A stretch of 38,853 nucleotides of DNA from Limnohabitans sp. (GCA_009693505.1 SHXD01000025.1:1-38853); one strand, 5' to 3'; shown: positions 26,617-37,238, counted from the first letter of the stretch. The notes: generated from the sequence alone by a model not told the origin. Numbers and translations are program-made.

Positions 26617-28739
26617 GCATGCACTCCTTCAGCAAGCGTCTTGGCATTTCGGGCATCGGCCGTCAATTGCAAGGACGGCGCGCGGCGCACCAGGCTGTCG
26701 AGTTGATAAATAGAAGCCACGCAAGGCGTGTCGGCATTGCCAGCCAGACGCACTTCAGAACTGCATTCGTTGCTCAAATTCAAAGGCGAAGCGGCAATTT
26801 GTTTCAACACATCTTGCGAAGTTTCGAACGCCAACTGGGGCAAGCCCAGCATGTTGGCCAAGACGCGCAACACCTTCCAGGCCGGACGGGTTTCGGCCAA
26901 GGGCTTGACCACCGCATGGAAGCTTTGCAAGCGTCCTTCCGCATTCACGAAACTGCCAGATGTTTCTGTAAATGGTGCAATGGGCAACAACACGTCTGAG
27001 AAAGACATGTTGGTTTTGAAAGGGCTGAGTGTGACAACCATCTGCATGGCTGCCAAGGCAGCCACAGCTTTGGCGCCCGCAGCAGAATCTTCAACAGGTT
27101 CAGTATTAAGCAACAAAGCTGCTTTCAAACCACCCGCCAGCATTTGTGCCGCATTCAAGCCACTTGTCTGAGGCTCTGCTTTGGCCCACTGTGCGCCCAC
27201 TGTGTTGGCAGCTTCTGTGAGGTAGCCATAAGTTGCGCCAGTTTGATCGGCAATCCACTTAGCCAAGCTAAGCAAGCTAGACGCATTGGCGTGGTGTGCA
27301 GCGGCATTGCCCAACAGAACAGCTTTGCGTTCGCCGCCCAAGAGTGACTTGGCAATGGCTTGTGCCTCAGGTGTTGCTTGACCTTGAGCAGGCGCTGACA
27401 CGCCCTTCTCTGCCGCAACGGCCGCCGCCACATTGGCCAAGCTTTGCACCCAGGCACTGGCTTCTTGCACATCGGCATGCGCCAAAGGCATGGCCCACGC
27501 ATCGGCTACATTGAACAAAGCCTTGGAGGTGATGGCGTTGACCTGAGCGCCATTGCGTTGCGCTTGGCGAATGCGCTGCGCAAACAAGGGATGGTCTTTG
27601 CGCAGATTGCTGCCCACCACCAACACGCGCTGAAGTTGTGTCAAGCTGGCAATGGTGGTACCCAAATAACGTACGCCCTCAGACTTCACAAATTCGGCAT
27701 TGCGCAAACGATGGTCAATGTTATCGGAACCCAATGAACGCACCAAAGTGCTGGCCAAGTGGAGCTCCTCCAGTGTGCTGTGTGGGCTGACCAAAGCGCC
27801 AATGCTGCTTGGACCGTGGTCTTTGCTGATTTGATTCAGGCCATTGGCCACATATTCCAAAGCGATTTGCCAATCAACTTCTTTCCACTCACCACCCTGC
27901 TTGATCATGGGGGTACGCAGACGGTCGGCACTGTTCAAAGCTTCGTAGGAGAAACGATCGCGGTCGGCAATCCAGCACTCGTTGACTTCTTCGTTTTCCA
28001 AAGGAACCACACGGAGCACTTCGTTGTTTTTGACTTGCACCACCAAGTTGGCACCCGATGAATCGTGCGGTGCAATCGATTTGCGGCGAGACAATTCCCA
28101 AGTGCGGGCGCTGTAGCGAAATGGCTTGCTGGTTAGAGCGCCTACGGGGCAAATATCAATCATGTTGCCAGAGAGTTCTGAGTCAACCGATTGGCCCACA
28201 AAGGTTTCAATTTCGGCGTGCTCGCCGCGGTGTGACATGCCAAGTTCCATGACGCCGGCCACTTCTTGGCCGAAGCGAACGCAACGTGTGCAGTGAATAC
28301 AACGGCTCATCTCTTGCATGCTGACGAGTGGGCCCACATCTTTGTGGAACACCACTCGTTTTTCTTCTTCGTAACGTGAACCCGAACCGCCATAACCCAC
28401 GGCCAAATCTTGCAATTGGCACTCTCCGCCTTGATCACAAATGGGGCAATCAAGCGGGTGATTGATGAGCAAGAATTCCATGACCGACTGCTGAGCCTTG
28501 ATGGCTTTGTCTGACTTGGTGCGAACAATCATGCCTTGCGTAACAGGCGTCGCACAAGCAGGCATGGGCTTGGGTGCTTTTTCAACATCGACCAAACACA
28601 TGCGGCAGTTGGCCGCAATGCTCAATTTCTTGTGATAGCAGAAGTGAGGAATGTAAGTGCCGGCCTTTTCAGCGGCATGCATGACCATGCTGCCCTCAAG
28701 GACCTCAACTTTTTGACCGTCTAGTTCAATTTCAACCAT
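26613..28739 (-). CDS. nuoG: NADH-quinone oxidoreductase subunit G
   Basis: NuoG, 708 residues, is the large iron-sulfur subunit of the peripheral arm. The N-terminal [2Fe-2S] domain shows [18 protein letters not shown], followed by [14 protein letters not shown] (N5) and [13 protein letters not shown] (N4). The molybdopterin-oxidoreductase-like domain that follows has lost catalytic function in this family. It is shorter than E. coli NuoG (about 900 residues). The extra N7 cluster motif of the E. coli type was not seen, although I did not search it exhaustively. ATG 28739 follows nuoF after 15 bases. Confidence 0.97.
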   Translation of the reverse strand: MVEIELDGQKVEVLEGSMVMHAAEKAGTYIPHFCYHKKLSIAANCRMCLVDVEKAPKPMPACATPVTQGMIVRTKSDKAIKAQQSVMEFLLINHPLDCPICDQGGECQLQDLAVGYGGSGSRYEEEKRVVFHKDVGPLVSMQEMSRCIHCTRCVRFGQEVAGVMELGMSHRGEHAEIETFVGQSVDSELSGNMIDICPVGALTSKPFRYSARTWELSRRKSIAPHDSSGANLVVQVKNNEVLRVVPLENEEVNECWIADRDRFSYEALNSADRLRTPMIKQGGEWKEVDWQIALEYVANGLNQISKDHGPSSIGALVSPHSTLEELHLASTLVRSLGSDNIDHRLRNAEFVKSEGVRYLGTTIASLTQLQRVLVVGSNLRKDHPLFAQRIRQAQRNGAQVNAITSKALFNVADAWAMPLAHADVQEASAWVQSLANVAAAVAAEKGVSAPAQGQATPEAQAIAKSLLGGERKAVLLGNAAAHHANASSLLSLAKWIADQTGATYGYLTEAANTVGAQWAKAEPQTSGLNAAQMLAGGLKAALLLNTEPVEDSAAGAKAVAALAAMQMVVTLSPFKTNMSFSDVLLPIAPFTETSGSFVNAEGRLQSFHAVVKPLAETRPAWKVLRVLANMLGLPQLAFETSQDVLKQIAASPLNLSNECSSEVRLAGNADTPCVASIYQLDSLVRRAPSLQLTADARNAKTLAEGVHA

Positions 28740-28754
28740 GGTTGTTATGCCGCT

Positions 28755-30113
28755 TCAAACGTAAGCGGGGACCATGCAGGTCTTGTGCTCAACGTGGTAC
28801 TCAAATTCGTGACGGAAATGTTTGATCATTCCGCGCACAGGCAAGGCGGCGGCATCACCCAAAGCGCAAATGGTGCGACCTTGAATGTTGTCTGCCACCG
28901 AGTTCAACAAGTCAAGGTCGCTTGCGCGGCCATGACCATTTTCGATTCGATCGACCATGCGCCACAACCAACCCGTGCCTTCACGGCAAGGTGTGCATTG
29001 GCCACATGACTCGTGGGAGTAGAAATAAGACAAACGTTGCAAAGACTTGACCATGCAACGTGTGTCGTCCATGACGATGACCGCACCCGAACCCAGCATG
29101 GAGCCGGCTTTGGCGATGGAGTCGTAGTCCATGGTAATGTCCATCATGATGTTGGCGGGCAACACGGGGGCTGAAGAGCCGCCAGGAATGACCGCTTTCA
29201 ATGGGCGACCACCACGCATGCCGCCAGCCAACTCCAAGAGCTTGGGGAAAGAGGTGCCCATTGGAATTTCATAATTACCAGGACGTTCAACATCGCCACT
29301 GATGGAGAAAATTTTGGTGCCACCATTGTTGGGTTTACCGCACTCCAAATAAGCCTGACCACCATTGCGAATGATCCAGGGTACCGCCGCAAAAGTTTCA
29401 GTGTTGTTGATGGTGGTGGGCTTGCCATACAAACCAAAGCTGGCTGGAAATGGCGGCTTGAAACGGGGCTGGCCTTTTTTGCCTTCCAAGGATTCGAGCA
29501 AAGCGGTTTCTTCACCGCAGATGTAAGCCCCGAAACCATGAGACGCATGCAGTTGGAAGTTGAAATTGCTGCCCATGATTTTGTCTCCCAAGAAGCCTGC
29601 TGCGCGCGCCTCTTCAAGGGCGATTTCAAAGCGTTCGTAGGTTTGGAAAATTTCGCCGTGAATGTAGTTGTAACCCACATTGATGCCCATGGCATAAGCG
29701 GCAATGGCCATGCCTTCAATCACGATGTGTGGATTGAATTGCATGATGTCGCGATCTTTGCAAGTTCCGGGTTCGCCTTCGTCAGAATTGCAAACCAAAT
29801 ACTTTTGGCCCGGAAACTGACGAGGCATGAAGCTCCACTTCAGGCCCGTCGGGAAACCCGCACCGCCTCGGCCGCGCAAGGCAGACTCTTTGACTGTGGC
29901 AATGACTTGGTCTTGTGTCAAACCTTCACCGCCATCTTTGCCCAAAATTTTGCGCAAAGCTTGGTAGCCACCGCGGGCTTCGTAATCTTTCAGACCCCAG
30001 TTGTGGCCATTCAAACCCGCCAAAATTTGCGGGTTGATGTGACGCTCATGGAACGAGCTTTCGATGCCGGTGGCCGCAAAACGCGACAACAATTGGTTCA
30101 GATCAGCGCTCAT
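28755..30113 (-). CDS. nuoF: NADH-quinone oxidoreductase subunit F
   Basis: NuoF, 452 residues, binds FMN and NADH and holds cluster N3. Visible are [13 protein letters not shown] (81-93, nucleotide/FMN loop), [32 protein letters not shown] and the N3 motif [10 protein letters not shown] near residue 375, with a later Cys in ICALGD. The ATG overlaps the nuoE stop as ATGA, giving coupled translation of the NuoE-NuoF pair that together forms the electron-input module. Confidence 0.98.
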   Translation of the reverse strand: MSADLNQLLSRFAATGIESSFHERHINPQILAGLNGHNWGLKDYEARGGYQALRKILGKDGGEGLTQDQVIATVKESALRGRGGAGFPTGLKWSFMPRQFPGQKYLVCNSDEGEPGTCKDRDIMQFNPHIVIEGMAIAAYAMGINVGYNYIHGEIFQTYERFEIALEEARAAGFLGDKIMGSNFNFQLHASHGFGAYICGEETALLESLEGKKGQPRFKPPFPASFGLYGKPTTINNTETFAAVPWIIRNGGQAYLECGKPNNGGTKIFSISGDVERPGNYEIPMGTSFPKLLELAGGMRGGRPLKAVIPGGSSAPVLPANIMMDITMDYDSIAKAGSMLGSGAVIVMDDTRCMVKSLQRLSYFYSHESCGQCTPCREGTGWLWRMVDRIENGHGRASDLDLLNSVADNIQGRTICALGDAAALPVRGMIKHFRHEFEYHVEHKTCMVPAYV

Positions 30114-30601
30114 GCTGCGTCTCCAGATTTTTGCAATGTATCGACCAACTCATCGAGCTTTTCGTTGCTCATGAAACTGCACATGGTGCGGTCATTGACC
30201 AGCAACACAGGCGCATCGGCGCAAGCGCCTTGGCATTCACTGGGCTGCAAAGTGAACAGGCCATCAGCTGTAGTTTCACCCACTTGAATGCCCAAACGCT
30301 TTTGCAAATGGGCCAAGGCTTGCTGGCCACCATGCAACTGGCAAGGCAAATTGGTGCAAACGTTCAGCTTGAACTTGCCCAATTTTTGCTGGTTGTACAT
30401 GTTGTAAAAAGTGGTGACTTCGTGCACAGCCATAGGCGCCATGCCAAGGTAGTCAGCCACGACTTTTTCGCTCTCGGAGCTGACCCAGCCAAACTCTTGT
30501 TGCAAGATAGACAAACAGGCCATGACGGCTGATTGCTTCTGGTCGGCTGGAAATTTGGCCACTTCGCGAGCGAAGCGGGCTTTGGTCGCATCAGAGATCA
30601 T
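30110..30601 (-). CDS. nuoE: NADH-quinone oxidoreductase subunit E
   Basis: NuoE, 163 residues, has a thioredoxin-like [2Fe-2S] fold (cluster N1a). The four cysteine ligands are visible in [12 protein letters not shown] and [10 protein letters not shown], and the [14 protein letters not shown] segment is diagnostic. ATG 30601 overlaps the nuoD stop by four bases, and its own stop overlaps nuoF by four, so D, E and F are translated as a coupled series. Confidence 0.98.
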   Translation of the reverse strand: MISDATKARFAREVAKFPADQKQSAVMACLSILQQEFGWVSSESEKVVADYLGMAPMAVHEVTTFYNMYNQQKLGKFKLNVCTNLPCQLHGGQQALAHLQKRLGIQVGETTADGLFTLQPSECQGACADAPVLLVNDRTMCSFMSNEKLDELVDTLQKSGDAA

Positions 30602-31851
30602 CGGTCAATCTCTCCAAACACAATGTCCATGGTTCCAATGATGGCCACTGCGTCGGCCAACATGTGGCCACGGGCCATTTCATCAAGGGTCGCCAGGTGG
30701 GCATAGCCCGGGGCACGGATTTTTAAACGGTAAGGTTTGTTGGCACCGTCGCTGACGAGGTAAATACCAAACTCACCTTTGGGATGCTCAACAGCGGCAT
30801 AGGCCTGGCCTTCGGGCACGTGGAAACCTTCGGTGAAGAGTTTGAAATGGTGAATCAAACCTTCCATGCTGGTCTTCATGGCTTCGCGCGAAGGCGGCGC
30901 AATTTTGTGGTTGTCGGTAATGACAGGGCCAGGGTTGGCGCGCAGCCACTTGATACTTTGCTGAATGATGCGATTGGACTCACGCATTTCTTGCATGCGA
31001 ACCAAGTAGCGGTCGTAGCTGTCACCCGTTTTACCAACTGGCACGTCGAACTCAACTTCAGAGTACACCTCGTAAGGCTGGGTTTTACGCAAATCCCAAG
31101 CAATGCCAGAGCCGCGCAACATAGGGCCTGTCATGCCCAAATTCAATGCACGCTCGGGTGTGACAACACCCACGCCCACGGTGCGCTGCTTCCAAATGCG
31201 GTTGTCGGTAAGCAAGGTTTCGTACTCATCGATGCAATGTGGAAAGCGGTTTGTAAAGTCTTCAATGAAGTCAAGCAAAGAGCCCTGTCGATTGACATTC
31301 ATTTCTGCAATGGCTTTGGCATTGCGAATTTTATTGACTTGGTATTGCGCCATGGTTTCTGGCAAGTCACGGTAGACACCGCCAGGGCGAAAATAAGCTG
31401 CGTGCATTCGAGCACCCGATACAGCCTCGTACATGTCGAACAAGTCTTCACGTTCACGGAATGCGTAGATTAAGACAGTCGAGCTGCCACAGTCGTTGGC
31501 GTGAGAGCCCAACCACATGAGGTGATTCAGCAGACGCGTAATTTCAGAAAACATCACGCGGATGTATTGCGCACGCCTTGGCACCTCGAGGCCAAGCAAC
31601 TTTTCAATGGCCAAGCAATAGGCATGCTCATTGCACATCATGGACACGTAGTCCAATCGGTCCATGTAGGGCAAGGACTGAATATAAGTTTTGGTTTCAG
31701 CCAACTTTTCAGTGGCCCGGTGCAAGAGGCCAATATGAGGATCGGCGCGTTGCACAACCTCACCATCAAGTTCCAGAACCAATCTCAGAACACCGTGGGC
31801 CGCAGGGTGCTGCGGACCAAAGTTCAGTGTGTAGTTTTTAATTTCTGCCAT
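30598..31851 (-). CDS. nuoD: NADH-quinone oxidoreductase subunit D
   Basis: NuoD, 417 residues from the ATG at 31849-31851 ([20 protein letters not shown]), the 49-kDa subunit forming much of the quinone site; it derives from NiFe-hydrogenase large subunits. The conserved [20 protein letters not shown] start, [17 protein letters not shown] and the C-terminal [10 protein letters not shown] and DIVFGEIDR are present. Unlike in E. coli it is not fused to NuoC. A GTG start four codons upstream is an alternative. Confidence 0.97.
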   Translation of the reverse strand: MAEIKNYTLNFGPQHPAAHGVLRLVLELDGEVVQRADPHIGLLHRATEKLAETKTYIQSLPYMDRLDYVSMMCNEHAYCLAIEKLLGLEVPRRAQYIRVMFSEITRLLNHLMWLGSHANDCGSSTVLIYAFREREDLFDMYEAVSGARMHAAYFRPGGVYRDLPETMAQYQVNKIRNAKAIAEMNVNRQGSLLDFIEDFTNRFPHCIDEYETLLTDNRIWKQRTVGVGVVTPERALNLGMTGPMLRGSGIAWDLRKTQPYEVYSEVEFDVPVGKTGDSYDRYLVRMQEMRESNRIIQQSIKWLRANPGPVITDNHKIAPPSREAMKTSMEGLIHHFKLFTEGFHVPEGQAYAAVEHPKGEFGIYLVSDGANKPYRLKIRAPGYAHLATLDEMARGHMLADAVAIIGTMDIVFGEIDR

Positions 31852-31877
31852 GTTGATAGACACGAACGCTTAAGCGC

Positions 31878-32483
31878 TTAGTGCAGACCTCCGTATTTTT
31901 CTTCGCGGATGATCCGGGGTGTGATTTCGCGTGGCTCAATAGAGACGGGTTCGTAAATCACGCGTGCTCGTTCAGCGTCATAACGCATTTCGACATGGCC
32001 CGACACAGGAAAATCTTTTCTGAAAGGATGACCAATGAATCCATAGTCGGTGAGAATTCGACGCAAATCTTGGTGACCCTCAAACACAATGCCATACAGG
32101 TCAAACGCTTCGCGCTCGTACCAGTTGGCTGAATTCCACAAGGCATTGACCGAGTCAACCAATGGCAAGTCATCATGGGGGCAAAGCACCATGACACGGA
32201 CTCGCTGATTCAGGCTGACTGACAACAAGTGAACTACGATCCCAAAGCGAGGGCCTTCAGTGCCGACATCTGCATAGGTAGAGTAGTCCATGCCACACAG
32301 ATCGATGAGTTGCTCGAAGCTGCAAACGGGCGAATCACGCAATGTTTGCATGACGCTCAGGTAATGGATGGCAGGCACTTTGACAGTGACCTCGTTCAAA
32401 GCCACTGAAACTTCAGAAACTTGAGAACCTAAAACTTGAATGAGGTTTTGCTGGAGTTGCTCGGGATGAATAGAAAAAATCAT
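31878..32483 (-). CDS. nuoC: NADH-quinone oxidoreductase subunit C
   Basis: NuoC, 201 residues from the ATG at 32481-32483, the 30-kDa subunit of the connecting module. The signature ERE.(Y/F)D..G..F.GH..LRRIL..(Y/D)(Y/W)... appears as [20 protein letters not shown] followed by [19 protein letters not shown]. The preferred start lies just after the nuoB stop; a longer frame reading MLVFERIS is an overlap with nuoB. It is separate from nuoD, which starts 26 bases later. Confidence 0.96.
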   Translation of the reverse strand: MIFSIHPEQLQQNLIQVLGSQVSEVSVALNEVTVKVPAIHYLSVMQTLRDSPVCSFEQLIDLCGMDYSTYADVGTEGPRFGIVVHLLSVSLNQRVRVMVLCPHDDLPLVDSVNALWNSANWYEREAFDLYGIVFEGHQDLRRILTDYGFIGHPFRKDFPVSGHVEMRYDAERARVIYEPVSIEPREITPRIIREEKYGGLH

Positions 32484-32493
32484 GCTGATTCTT

Positions 32494-32973
32494 TCAAACA
32501 CGAGCAATGGTATTGGTGCGTCGAATTTTTTGCTGCAACTGGATGATGCCGTAAATCAGGGCCTCGGCAGTTGGTGGGCAACCTGGCACGTACACATCAA
32601 CCGGCACAATGCGATCGCAACCCCTGACCACGGAATAACTGTAGTGGTAATAACCGCCGCCATTTGCACAAGAGCCCATGGAAATAACCCAGCGAGGCTC
32701 TGACATTTGGTCATAAACTTTGCGCAGAGCAGGCGCCATTTTATTGGTCAGGGTACCCGCCACAATCATCAAATCGCTTTGACGCGGACTGGCACGAAAA
32801 ACTTCTGCACCAAATCGAGCCAAGTCATAGCGTGCTGTGGCTGCATGCATCATTTCTACCGCACAGCAGGCCAAGCCAAAAGTCATGGGCCACAAAGAAC
32901 CTGTTTTGGCCCAATTCACCACAGAGTCGTAACTCGTGGTGATGAAGCCTTCTTTCATTACGCCTTCAATCAT
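32494..32973 (-). CDS. nuoB: NADH-quinone oxidoreductase subunit B
   Basis: NuoB, 159 residues, holds cluster N2, the last electron carrier before quinone. The tandem cysteines are in [10 protein letters not shown] (Cys36, 37), with further ligands in [20 protein letters not shown] and [17 protein letters not shown] 32973 has AAGGA upstream and is preferred over the internal Met6. It starts 63 bases after nuoA. Confidence 0.98.
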   Translation of the reverse strand: MIEGVMKEGFITTSYDSVVNWAKTGSLWPMTFGLACCAVEMMHAATARYDLARFGAEVFRASPRQSDLMIVAGTLTNKMAPALRKVYDQMSEPRWVISMGSCANGGGYYHYSYSVVRGCDRIVPVDVYVPGCPPTAEALIYGIIQLQQKIRRTNTIARV

Positions 32974-33036
32974 TGTTCACATCCTTGTTGAAGCAGTTAT
33001 TCAATTCAAAATTTTTCCAAGGAGCCTATTTGGGAA

Positions 33037-33399
33037 TTACTCCCAATCAAGCGCGCCCTTTTTCCATTCGTAAACAAAACCGACGACCAGAATGCTTAGG
33101 AAGATAACGACACCCACGAAGCCTGCGACGCCCACCTCTTTGAGGGCCACTGCCCACGGGAAGAGAAACGCAATTTCAAGGTCAAACAAAATGAACAAGA
33201 TCGCAACCAAGTAATATCGAACGTCAAATTTCATGCGTGCATCTTCAAAAGCTTCGAAGCCGCATTCATAAGGAGAATTTTTGGCCGCGTCTGGGCGATT
33301 GGGGCCGAGGATATAGCCCAGAACTTGAGGAATGACGCCGATGGCAACGCCCACCAAAATGAACAACAAGATAGGAAGGTATTGGTCGAGGTTGATCAT
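33037..33399 (-). CDS. nuoA: NADH-quinone oxidoreductase subunit A
   Basis: NuoA, 120 residues from the ATG at 33397-33399 ([20 protein letters not shown]), three membrane helices. The conserved [31 protein letters not shown] region is seen in its parts [20 protein letters not shown] and [17 protein letters not shown] start three codons upstream is possible. It is the first nuo gene, 53 bases downstream of tRNA-Leu, and a strong hairpin fills most of that gap, ending about 18 bases before this ATG. Confidence 0.97.
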   Translation of the reverse strand: MINLDQYLPILLFILVGVAIGVIPQVLGYILGPNRPDAAKNSPYECGFEAFEDARMKFDVRYYLVAILFILFDLEIAFLFPWAVALKEVGVAGFVGVVIFLSILVVGFVYEWKKGALDWE

Positions 33400-33417
33400 G
33401 AACTTCAAATCAATGGG

Positions 33418-33447
33418 GAGACGCTGAATGCAAACATTCAGCGCCTC
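33418..33447 (-). promoter_or_regulatory. Strong hairpin between tRNA-Leu and nuoA
   Basis: In the RNA-sense strand, 13 base pairs (one of them G-U) enclose a four-base loop: arm GAGGCGCTGAATG (33447-33435), loop TTTG, arm CATTCAGCGTCTC (33430-33418). No U run follows (CCCCATTG), so it is not a typical intrinsic terminator. It would be the first structure at the 5' end of the nuo mRNA after 3' processing of the tRNA, a position that suits mRNA protection or control of nuoA initiation. Confidence 0.55.
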
Positions 33448-33452
33448 TGTGT

Positions 33453-33538
33453 TGGTGCCGTCGGCGAGACTCGAACTCGCACAGCTTTCGCCACTACCCC
33501 CTCAAGATAGCGTGTCTACCAATTTCACCACGACGGCG
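33453..33538 (-). tRNA. tRNA-Leu (anticodon GAG)
   Basis: An 86-base class II tRNA on the minus strand. The acceptor arms GCCGTCG and CGACGGC pair, followed by discriminator A and an encoded CCA. The D-arm region GTGAAATTGGTAGACAC, anticodon stem CTATC/GGTAG with loop TTGAGGG (anticodon GAG), a variable arm and the T arm CGAGTTCGAGTCTCG are all present. It reads CUC and CUU leucine codons. The secG-tRNA-Leu(GAG) adjacency is also found in E. coli (secG-leuU). Confidence 0.96.
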
Positions 33539-33601
33539 GTTAATTGTTCCGATGGCATGAGGTATCCACAAGTGGATTTTTGGCGCTCAGAACAACTCAT
33601 A

Positions 33602-33638
33602 GTTTACCCCTAAACAGGGGTGATCTTGCAGGGTAAAC
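33602..33638 (-). other. Two mutually exclusive stems between secG and tRNA-Leu
   Basis: The 147-base secG-to-tRNA gap holds an eight-base perfect inverted repeat GTTTACCC (33602-33609) and GGGTAAAC (33631-33638). Inside it lies a six-base repeat ACCCCT (33606-33611) and AGGGGT (33616-33621) with a four-base loop. The two share bases 33606-33609, so only one can form at a time. There is no U run, so this may be a processing or switch-like element rather than a plain terminator. Confidence 0.4.
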
Positions 33639-33685
33639 ACCGAAATTTCTGTCGCGTATCAAGAAGTTAATGCACGTGAGATTTC

Positions 33686-34066
33686 TTACTTTGAAATTGC
33701 AGGCGCCGCAGGTGTGACAGGCGCGTTACCAGGAATTTGCGAGGCCGTGCTGTTGTCTACAGGTGCTGGCTTAGACGTTGGCACAAGGACAGAACTACCT
33801 TCCAACACGCTGTTGGAAGAAGAAGGACGTAAATTGCCGAAGTAAGCCAGCATTAAGGTGCTTACAAAAAATACAGCCGCCAAAACTGCCGTGGTGCGTG
33901 ACAAAAAATTGGCACCACCCGAGGCCCCAAACAAACTGCCAGAACTGCCACTGCCAAAGGCCGCACCCATGTCAGCACCTTTACCGTGTTGCACCAAGAT
34001 CAATCCAATCATGGCCAAGGCCGACAACATCTGTACAGCCAAAATTACGGTGATCATTGCATTCAT
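33686..34066 (-). CDS. secG: Preprotein translocase subunit SecG
   Basis: SecG, 126 residues, is the small SecYEG subunit that aids protein export. Two membrane helices flank the conserved LVQHGKGADMGAAFGSG segment followed by SSGSLFGASGGANFLSRTTA. The C-terminal third is a low-complexity Ala/Pro/Ser/Thr tail, typical of betaproteobacterial SecG. The ATG at 34064-34066 has GGAG upstream; an upstream in-frame TTG would add only MERS. It is located between tpiA and tRNA-Leu. Confidence 0.95.
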   Translation of the reverse strand: MNAMITVILAVQMLSALAMIGLILVQHGKGADMGAAFGSGSSGSLFGASGGANFLSRTTAVLAAVFFVSTLMLAYFGNLRPSSSNSVLEGSSVLVPTSKPAPVDNSTASQIPGNAPVTPAAPAISK

Positions 34067-34112
34067 GCTTCGCTCCAAATCAAAATATCTTGTGTCAAAA
34101 GTTCAGGCCGCC

Positions 34113-34868
34113 TTAGGCGGTTGTTGAACCAGCAGCCATGATGGCCAAAAAATCGTTCACTTTGAGGGCTGCGCCACCAATTAAGCCACCATCAATGTCG
34201 GTTTGCGCCAGCAACTGCGCGGCGTTGGCGGCATTCATACTGCCACCATACAAAATAGAAATGCGGTCTGAGTGCGATGTTGCCGCCTTCAGTTGCGCCC
34301 GCAACACAGCGTGCACTTCTTGCGCTTGTTCAGGCGAAGGTGTACGACCTGTGCCAATGGCCCAAACAGGCTCGTACGCCACCACAATTTCGCTGATGCA
34401 ATGCCCATTGGCATGGATGACAGCGGCCAGTTGCCGCTTCACGACTTCTTCGGTTTGACCTGCTTCTCGGTTGGCCAAAGTTTCTCCCACACACACAATG
34501 GGTGTGATGCCTGCGGACAAAGCGCGTTGCGCTTTGAGTGCCACGGTGGCATCCGATTCCGCATGGTATTGGCGACGCTCTGAATGACCTACGATGGTAT
34601 AGCGCACCGCAAAATCTTTCAACATGCCCGCAGAGATTTCGCCCGTGTAGGCCCCCACCTCTTGCGCAGACACATCTTGCGAACCCAAAGCAATGCGAGA
34701 CTGACCCGAAAGCATTGACTGAACCTGTGCCAAATAGGCAGCAGGCACACAGACAGCAGCCTGGCAATTCATGCCCTTGCTGCCGTCCAACACCGCTTGC
34801 AACAAAGAGACATTGGCAGACAAACTGCCATTCATCTTCCAGTTTCCCGCAATGAGCTTTGTCTTCAT
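34113..34868 (-). CDS. tpiA: Triosephosphate isomerase
   Basis: TpiA, 251 residues from the ATG at 34866-34868, interconverts dihydroxyacetone phosphate and glyceraldehyde 3-phosphate. Active-site residues are visible: Asn and Lys in AGNWKMNG (Lys about 11), His in VGHSERR (about 93), and the catalytic Glu in [13 protein letters not shown] (about 166), followed by the phosphate-binding [10 protein letters not shown] and [10 protein letters not shown]. It lies 22 to 46 bases from pnp and secG on the same strand, part of the rpsO-pnp-tpiA-secG run. Confidence 0.97.
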   Translation of the reverse strand: MKTKLIAGNWKMNGSLSANVSLLQAVLDGSKGMNCQAAVCVPAAYLAQVQSMLSGQSRIALGSQDVSAQEVGAYTGEISAGMLKDFAVRYTIVGHSERRQYHAESDATVALKAQRALSAGITPIVCVGETLANREAGQTEEVVKRQLAAVIHANGHCISEIVVAYEPVWAIGTGRTPSPEQAQEVHAVLRAQLKAATSHSDRISILYGGSMNAANAAQLLAQTDIDGGLIGGAALKVNDFLAIMAAGSTTA

Positions 34869-34896
34869 GGTCAATGCTTCAACGCTTTGTCTGCAA

Positions 34897-37014
34897 TCAC
34901 TCTGAATGCGAAGGCGCAGCAGGACGATCGATCAAGGCTTTCATGGACAACTTTACGCGGCCTTTTTCGTCGGTCTCGAGCACTTTGACTTTGACGATCT
35001 GACCTTCTTGCAAATAGTCAGACACTTTCTCAACGCGCTCGTGTGCAATTTGGCTGATGTGCAACAAGCCGTCTTTGCCAGGCAACAAATTAATCAAAGC
35101 ACCGAAGTCTAGGAGCTTGGTGACAGGGCCTTCATAGACCTTGCCGATTTCAACTTCTGCGGTGATTTGCTCAATGCGGCGCTTGGCTTCATCAGCCTTG
35201 GCACCGTCAGTGGCTGCGATGGTGATCGTGCCATCTTCATTGATGTTAATTTGGGTGCCAGTTTCTTCGGTGAGCGCACGGATGGTAGCGCCGCCTTTAC
35301 CGATCACATCGCGAATTTTATCGGGATTGATCTTCATGGTGAAAAGCTTGGGTGCGAAGTTAGACACTTCGGTTTTGGCTTCGCTCATGGCCTCTTGCAT
35401 TTTGCCCAAGATGTGCATGCGCGCTTCTTTGGCTTGCGCCAATGCCACTTGCATGATCTCTTTGGTAATGCCTTGGATTTTGATGTCCATCTGCAAAGCT
35501 GTGACACCGTTGGTGGTACCGGCCACTTTGAAGTCCATGTCACCTAAATGATCTTCGTCGCCCAAGATGTCGGTCAAGACCGCAAAGCGGCTGGCATCCT
35601 TGATGAGACCCATGGCAATACCGGCCACGTGGGCTTTCATGGGCACACCAGCGTCCATCAGGGCCAAACAGCCACCGCACACAGAGGCCATGGAAGAAGA
35701 ACCATTGGATTCAGTAATTTCGGACACCACGCGCATGGTGTAAGGGAACTCTTCTTTGGTGGGCAACACGGCGGCCAAAGCACGCTTGGCCAAACGGCCG
35801 TGACCAATTTCGCGGCGTTTTGTAGAGCCCATGCGGCCGACTTCACCAGTGGCAAAGGGAGGCATGTTGTAGTGCAGCATGAAGCGGTCTTCGTACTCAC
35901 CAGCCAAGGCATCAATGCGTTGCGCATCGCGTTCTGTGCCCAATGTTGCGATGACCAAGGCTTGTGTTTCACCGCGTGTGAACAAGCTTGAACCGTGTGT
36001 GCGTGGCAACACAGAGTTGCGAATTTCGATGGGACGGACGGTACGTGTATCGCGTCCGTCAATGCGGGGCTCGCCTGCCAAAATTTGGCTGCGCACAATG
36101 TTGGCTTCGATGTCAAACAACATGCCTTCCACTTTGACGCTGTCAAACTCAACGCCCTCAGCCTTCAAAGCAGCCATGGTTGCAGCGTAAGTTTCGCGGC
36201 AAGCGTGTGTACGGTTTTGTTTGTTGCGAATTTGATACGCTGCGCGCAGTTTTTCTTCTGCATGTGCATTTACCTTGGCAATCAATGCTTCGTCCTTGGC
36301 GGGCGCAGCCCAATCCCAAGCGGGCTTGCCAGCATCACGCACCAATTCGTGAATGGCGTTGATGGCAATGTTGCCCTGCTCATGACCAAACACCACAGCA
36401 CCCAACATGATCTCTTCTGACAACTGCTGAGCTTCTGATTCCACCATCAAGACAGCAGCTTCGGTACCCGCCACAATCAGGTCCATCTGACTGTCTTTGC
36501 GCTGCGTTTGACCTGGGTTCAAGACGTATTCGCCATTGATATAACCCACGCGCGCTGCGCCGATGGGGCCATTGAAAGGCACACCTGAAATAGACAATGC
36601 AGCGCTGACGGCAATGAGGGCAGCAATGTCGGCATCGACTTCAGGGTTCAAAGAAACGGTGTGAACCACGACGTGCACATCGTTGTAAAAACCTTCTGGA
36701 AACAGAGGGCGGATAGGACGGTCAATGAGGCGACTGGTGAGTGTTTCCAATTCGCTGGGCTTGGCTTCGCGTTTGAAAAAGCTGCCAGGGATTTTGCCCG
36801 CTGCATAAGCTTTCTCAATGTAGTCCACGGTCAATGGGAAAAAGTCTTGACCTGCTTTGGAAATTTTAGATGCTACCACTGTGGCCAACACCACGGTGTC
36901 TTCAATGTTGACAAGCACAGCGCCGGAAGCTTGGCGTGCAATTTCGCCGGTTTCCATGATGACCTTGTGTTGGCCCCATTGAAAAGTTTTTGTCACTTTG
37001 TTGAAAATCGACAT
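34897..37014 (-). CDS. pnp: Polyribonucleotide nucleotidyltransferase (PNPase)
   Basis: PNPase, 705 residues, degrades RNA 3' to 5' by phosphorolysis. Two RNase PH-like domains (about 1-210 and 310-540) are joined by a helical linker; the second contains [16 protein letters not shown] and [21 protein letters not shown] domain ([12 protein letters not shown]) and an S1 domain ([20 protein letters not shown] region) follow. The ATG at 37012-37014 has GGAG nine bases upstream; a longer frame from 37044 has no support. Its leader carries two hairpins, suggestive of the RNase III/PNPase autocontrol known in E. coli. Confidence 0.97.
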   Translation of the reverse strand: MSIFNKVTKTFQWGQHKVIMETGEIARQASGAVLVNIEDTVVLATVVASKISKAGQDFFPLTVDYIEKAYAAGKIPGSFFKREAKPSELETLTSRLIDRPIRPLFPEGFYNDVHVVVHTVSLNPEVDADIAALIAVSAALSISGVPFNGPIGAARVGYINGEYVLNPGQTQRKDSQMDLIVAGTEAAVLMVESEAQQLSEEIMLGAVVFGHEQGNIAINAIHELVRDAGKPAWDWAAPAKDEALIAKVNAHAEEKLRAAYQIRNKQNRTHACRETYAATMAALKAEGVEFDSVKVEGMLFDIEANIVRSQILAGEPRIDGRDTRTVRPIEIRNSVLPRTHGSSLFTRGETQALVIATLGTERDAQRIDALAGEYEDRFMLHYNMPPFATGEVGRMGSTKRREIGHGRLAKRALAAVLPTKEEFPYTMRVVSEITESNGSSSMASVCGGCLALMDAGVPMKAHVAGIAMGLIKDASRFAVLTDILGDEDHLGDMDFKVAGTTNGVTALQMDIKIQGITKEIMQVALAQAKEARMHILGKMQEAMSEAKTEVSNFAPKLFTMKINPDKIRDVIGKGGATIRALTEETGTQININEDGTITIAATDGAKADEAKRRIEQITAEVEIGKVYEGPVTKLLDFGALINLLPGKDGLLHISQIAHERVEKVSDYLQEGQIVKVKVLETDEKGRVKLSMKALIDRPAAPSHSE

Positions 37015-37036
37015 GTTGAATAACTCCAGAAAATCA

Positions 37037-37056
37037 CAGTGCAAACGGCTGCACTG
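37037..37056 (-). promoter_or_regulatory. Second pnp leader hairpin
   Basis: A perfect seven-base stem CAGTGCA/TGCACTG with a six-base loop lies in the pnp leader, about ten bases upstream of the GGAG ribosome site. With the longer hairpin at 37091-37136 it gives the two-hairpin layout known from the E. coli pnp leader. Confidence 0.45.
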
Positions 37057-37090
37057 AAAAGCCTAGATATTGACAGTCTGAACTCGATGC

Positions 37091-37136
37091 CATTCCATGA
37101 ATGATCTGTGTTGAAACACAAATGATTGATGGAATG
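37091..37136 (-). promoter_or_regulatory. Long RNase III-like hairpin in the pnp leader
   Basis: In the RNA-sense strand, arm CATTCCAT pairs with ATGGAATG, and the stem continues through AAU/AUU, AU/AU, a U-G pair and UGUGUU/AACACA, interrupted only by two opposed C-C mismatches, to a very small loop. The 46-base helix with small symmetric defects resembles RNase III substrates, and in E. coli RNase III cuts such a stem in the pnp leader to start autocontrol. The function here is inferred. Confidence 0.5.
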
Positions 37137-37187
37137 ACACAGCGCGGGTTCGGTCTGAAAACGTCTTTTAAGAAAACTTAAAGTAGA

Positions 37188-37221
37188 AAGCGCCTGAGCT
37201 AGCGGGCTAACTCAGGCGCTT
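37188..37221 (-). terminator. Terminator or processing hairpin after rpsO
   Basis: An 11-base perfect stem, AAGCGCCTGAG with CTCAGGCGCTT, lies 17 bases after the rpsO stop codon. Its 12-base loop can close further (TAGC/GCTA). The following tract is TCTACTTT rather than a clean U run, so it is probably leaky, giving rpsO more transcripts than pnp, as in E. coli. Confidence 0.65.
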
Positions 37222-37238
37222 GTCATCTTTCGATACGC

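Noticed and set aside
29538..30287. A 249-codon plus-strand ORF opposite nuoF and nuoE
   Set aside because: It lies entirely antisense to two certain genes with intact cluster motifs. It has no recognisable family, and long antisense frames are common here from codon bias.
30784..31473. A 229-codon plus-strand ORF opposite nuoD
   Set aside because: It is a shadow of nuoD, with no family features and no fitting gene context.
33562..33570. DnaA-box-like GTATCCACA near tRNA-Leu
   Set aside because: It is a single near-match with no cluster, no AT-rich region and no replication genes nearby; it is part of a small palindrome (ATCCAC/GTGGAT).
33564..33582. ATCCAC/GTGGAT stem followed by T residues on the plus strand, resembling a terminator
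   Set aside because: No plus-strand gene ends here; the loop is only two bases and the transcripts run on the opposite strand.
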